Assembly (NCBI GenBank): GCA_017937485.1
Contig: JAGBDN010000019.1
Span: 1 to 64,000 of the forward strand
Length of the DNA: 64,000 bases
Origin: Thermoguttaceae bacterium
GTDB lineage: Bacteria; Planctomycetota; Planctomycetia; Pirellulales; Thermoguttaceae
Direction: 5' to 3'
Under the pieces are notes generated by a model. That model was not told where the DNA came from. It was given only the letters and a program-made list of their open reading frames with translations, and searched no databases. Below are positions 62,315 through 64,000 of the stretch, piece by piece; position 1 is the stretch's first letter, and each line of letters starts with the position of its first letter. Made by a program: the position numbers and the translations under genes.

Positions 62315-62407
62315 TGTTAATATTTTCGTTAATCGTTGTTATTTAAATGATTGCGTTGACGTTTGGAACGGAATAAGGAGGAAGACACGGCGTCGCAATT
62401 TAGCGAT

Positions 62408-64000
62408 TTAACGCGTTTGGAAGCGGAGTCCGGCGTCGCGGGCGTATTGTTCGGCGAAGGAATTTGCGGCGCCGTAAAACGTTAAATTGTCGCTAGTTCC
62501 GGCGAAAGCGTCGGGCCCGATTTCGACAAGCGTCGGCGGAAGAACGACCGTTTCAAGCGTTTTGCAATTTTCGAACGCGCGAGCGCCGAGTTTGCGCAAG
62601 CCGAGCGGAAGTTCGAGCGTCGAAAGACCTGCGCAATGGGAAAAGGCGGCGTTTTCAATGGTTTCAAGTCCTTGTGAAAACTTGATTTCCGAAAGCGATG
62701 CGCAACGAAGGAAAGTCTCGGCGGCGAGCTTTTTCAACGACGCGGGAAGCGAAACGCGCTTCAAGTGTCGATTGTCCGAAAAAGCGCGTTTTCCCAAATT
62801 TTTGAGCCCGTTCGGCAAGTCGAGTTCTTCGACGCCGCAGTCGTAAAACGCTTTATCGCAGATTTCATCGACGTCTTCCGGAAGCGTGAGTCGCGTTAAT
62901 TTCGGGCAATACTCGAACGCTCGCGAGCCGATCGTTTTTAAGCCCGGCCCAAATTCAATTTGCGTCAACGAGTCGCAAAAGAAAAAAACGCCGGCGCCGA
63001 TCGAGACGAGCCCGGGAGGAAATTTCACCGATTTTAACGCCTTGCAGCCCAAAAACGCTTCGTCGTCGATTTTTTGCAACCCTTCCGAAAAAACGAGTTG
63101 CGTTAACGACTCGCATTCAAAAAACGCGTTCGGGCCAATTTGGCGAAGACTTGCCGGAAACGCGACGGACGTTAGCGCTTGACGTTCGGCGAACGCTTTT
63201 TCGGCGATTTTCTCGACGCTGTTCGGAACGGAGTAAACGCCCGATTTTTCCTCCGAGCAAAACTCGAGCGTTTTGCCGTCCGCGCTGAAAATAACGCCGT
63301 CGATCAAGCGGAAATCGCGAGTTTTCGACGGGATAACGGTTCGCGATATTTCCTTGTGAGGCAACGCTTTAAGGATTTTAGGTTGGACGCTTTCCGGGTA
63401 AGTCGCCGACGCGAACGAGACGCAATACGCAAACGCTTCGGAGCCGATTTTACGGATTGTCGCAGGGAACGAAACCGAGCGCAGGCGGTGGCAATTAAAG
63501 AACGCGCGCTCGCCGATCGTTTCGAAACCGTCTGGCAGTTCGACCGCTTCCAAGTATTCGCAAGCGTCGAACGCGTAGGTTCCGATTTCTTTGAGCGTCG
63601 ACGGCAACTTTAGCGTTTTCAACGACATACAGTGAGAAAACGCGCGAACGGCGATCTTTTCGACGCCCTCGGGAACGACGCGTTCGGCGGACGTTTGGTC
63701 GAGATTGCGCGTCAGCGTTTTGCCGCCGTCGGCGAAGAGGAACCCGTCGGCGGAAAAGACTTCCGGGCGATTTGGAACGGAAGACGACGCGGCGTCGTTA
63801 TCTTTCGTCGACGTTTTTTTCGCGCTTTTCTTCGCGGGTTTCGTTGTTTCTTCGAGCGCCGCAACCGGTTGTAAAACATTGAGTTCCGTTAACGCGCCGC
63901 AACCTTTAAACGCGTTTTGCGCTTTCTTTTGAACCGCCGCCGAAATCGTCGCTTTAGTTAGCGACTCGCACTTGGCGAACGCGCCCGCGCCGAGTTTGTT
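62408..64000 (-). CDS. BspA-like LRR_5 repeat protein (N-terminus beyond window)
   Basis: At least 530 residues; the frame is open to the last base of the window, so the start lies beyond it. An internal ATG at 63628 is not the start, because LRR-like sequence continues upstream of it (VVPEGVEKIAVRAFSHC). A Lys/Thr-rich linker (TTKPAKKSAKKTSTKDND, near 63780-63850) interrupts the repeats and is absent from the other six LRR genes. The tail is NSFAEQYARDAGLRFQTR. Whether it has an export signal cannot be told. Confidence 0.88.
   Translation of the reverse strand, partial: NKLGAGAFAKCESLTKATISAAVQKKAQNAFKGCGALTELNVLQPVAALEETTKPAKKSAKKTSTKDNDAASSSVPNRPEVFSADGFLFADGGKTLTRNLDQTSAERVVPEGVEKIAVRAFSHCMSLKTLKLPSTLKEIGTYAFDACEYLEAVELPDGFETIGERAFFNCHRLRSVSFPATIRKIGSEAFAYCVSFASATYPESVQPKILKALPHKEISRTVIPSKTRDFRLIDGVIFSADGKTLEFCSEEKSGVYSVPNSVEKIAEKAFAERQALTSVAFPASLRQIGPNAFFECESLTQLVFSEGLQKIDDEAFLGCKALKSVKFPPGLVSIGAGVFFFCDSLTQIEFGPGLKTIGSRAFEYCPKLTRLTLPEDVDEICDKAFYDCGVEELDLPNGLKNLGKRAFSDNRHLKRVSLPASLKKLAAETFLRCASLSEIKFSQGLETIENAAFSHCAGLSTLELPLGLRKLGARAFENCKTLETVVLPPTLVEIGPDAFAGTSDNLTFYGAANSFAEQYARDAGLRFQTR

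Noticed and set aside
62408..63628. 406-residue LRR protein starting at the ATG at 63628
   Set aside because: The same frame continues with LRR sequence to the window edge, so this ATG is internal.
1..64000. tRNA, rRNA, insertion sequence, prophage or integron signatures
   Set aside because: I looked for tRNA T-arm patterns, rRNA-like blocks, transposases and integrases and saw none; short tRNAs could still be missed by eye.

Overview
The window is a GC-rich, strikingly CpG-rich stretch of a bacterial chromosome. Serine, proline, threonine and alanine are mostly written with NCG codons. The gene content points to Planctomycetota: a DUF1559 protein with a prepilin-like N-terminus, a DUF1080 protein, three Gfo/Idh/MocA oxidoreductases with twin-arginine motifs, a DoxX membrane protein, and a BlaI plus M56/BlaR1-type pair with Sel1-like repeats. 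The many BspA-like leucine-rich-repeat (LRR_5) proteins suggest a host-associated lineage, possibly gut Thermoguttaceae-like, but that is inference from family distribution. I saw no tRNA, rRNA, insertion sequence, phage module or CRISPR array.

Layout. 1-400 is a tandem array of six hairpin repeats ending in a terminator. 424-1848 holds three related small membrane proteins in one minus-strand run. 2326-13715 is mostly housekeeping: a GT25 glycosyltransferase, aconitase, PdxA, an aminotransferase, a degenerate SelA-like protein that lacks the catalytic lysine, a secreted unknown and a DUF711/UPF0210 protein. 14429-19729 is a DoxX gene followed by two large Gfo/Idh proteins. 19922-22345 is a serine hydrolase fused to a NamZ-type (DUF1343) muramidase. 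22622-23250 is a MntA/HepT pair whose toxin gene is frameshifted. 23276-25752 is a two-component system, followed by two duplicated ankyrin proteins that share a promoter and leader. 28010-39661 has a PHP-domain protein, the BlaR1/BlaI pair, an iron-type ABC transporter operon with a thioesterase, a PepSY reductase-like protein and DUF1559. 40560-49007 has DUF1080, an LRR lipoprotein, a glycoside hydrolase, a HEAT-repeat protein and a third Gfo/Idh protein.

The right-hand 14.5 kb (49523 to the window edge) is a tandem family of six BspA-like LRR_5 genes, the last one cut by the window. The five with a visible N-terminus have no signal peptide. One gene has lost its ATG (ATA at the homologous position). 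Several end in 36-bp palindromic repeats that contain the stop codon.

The most unusual cross-cutting signal is repeated expansion of hairpin or terminator-like units at gene 3' ends. It occurs in three unrelated forms: the 66/67-bp covarying hairpins at 1-400, a four-copy array of gene tail plus intrinsic terminator after the DUF1080 gene (39896-40660), and the 36-bp stop-codon palindromes after LRR genes (52184, 55135 and 58100 onward). Sigma70-like promoters (TTGACG or TTGAAA with a 16-17 bp spacer and TATAAT, TAAAAT or TATAAA) can be placed for more than a dozen genes, commonly 100-250 bp ahead of the start codon.
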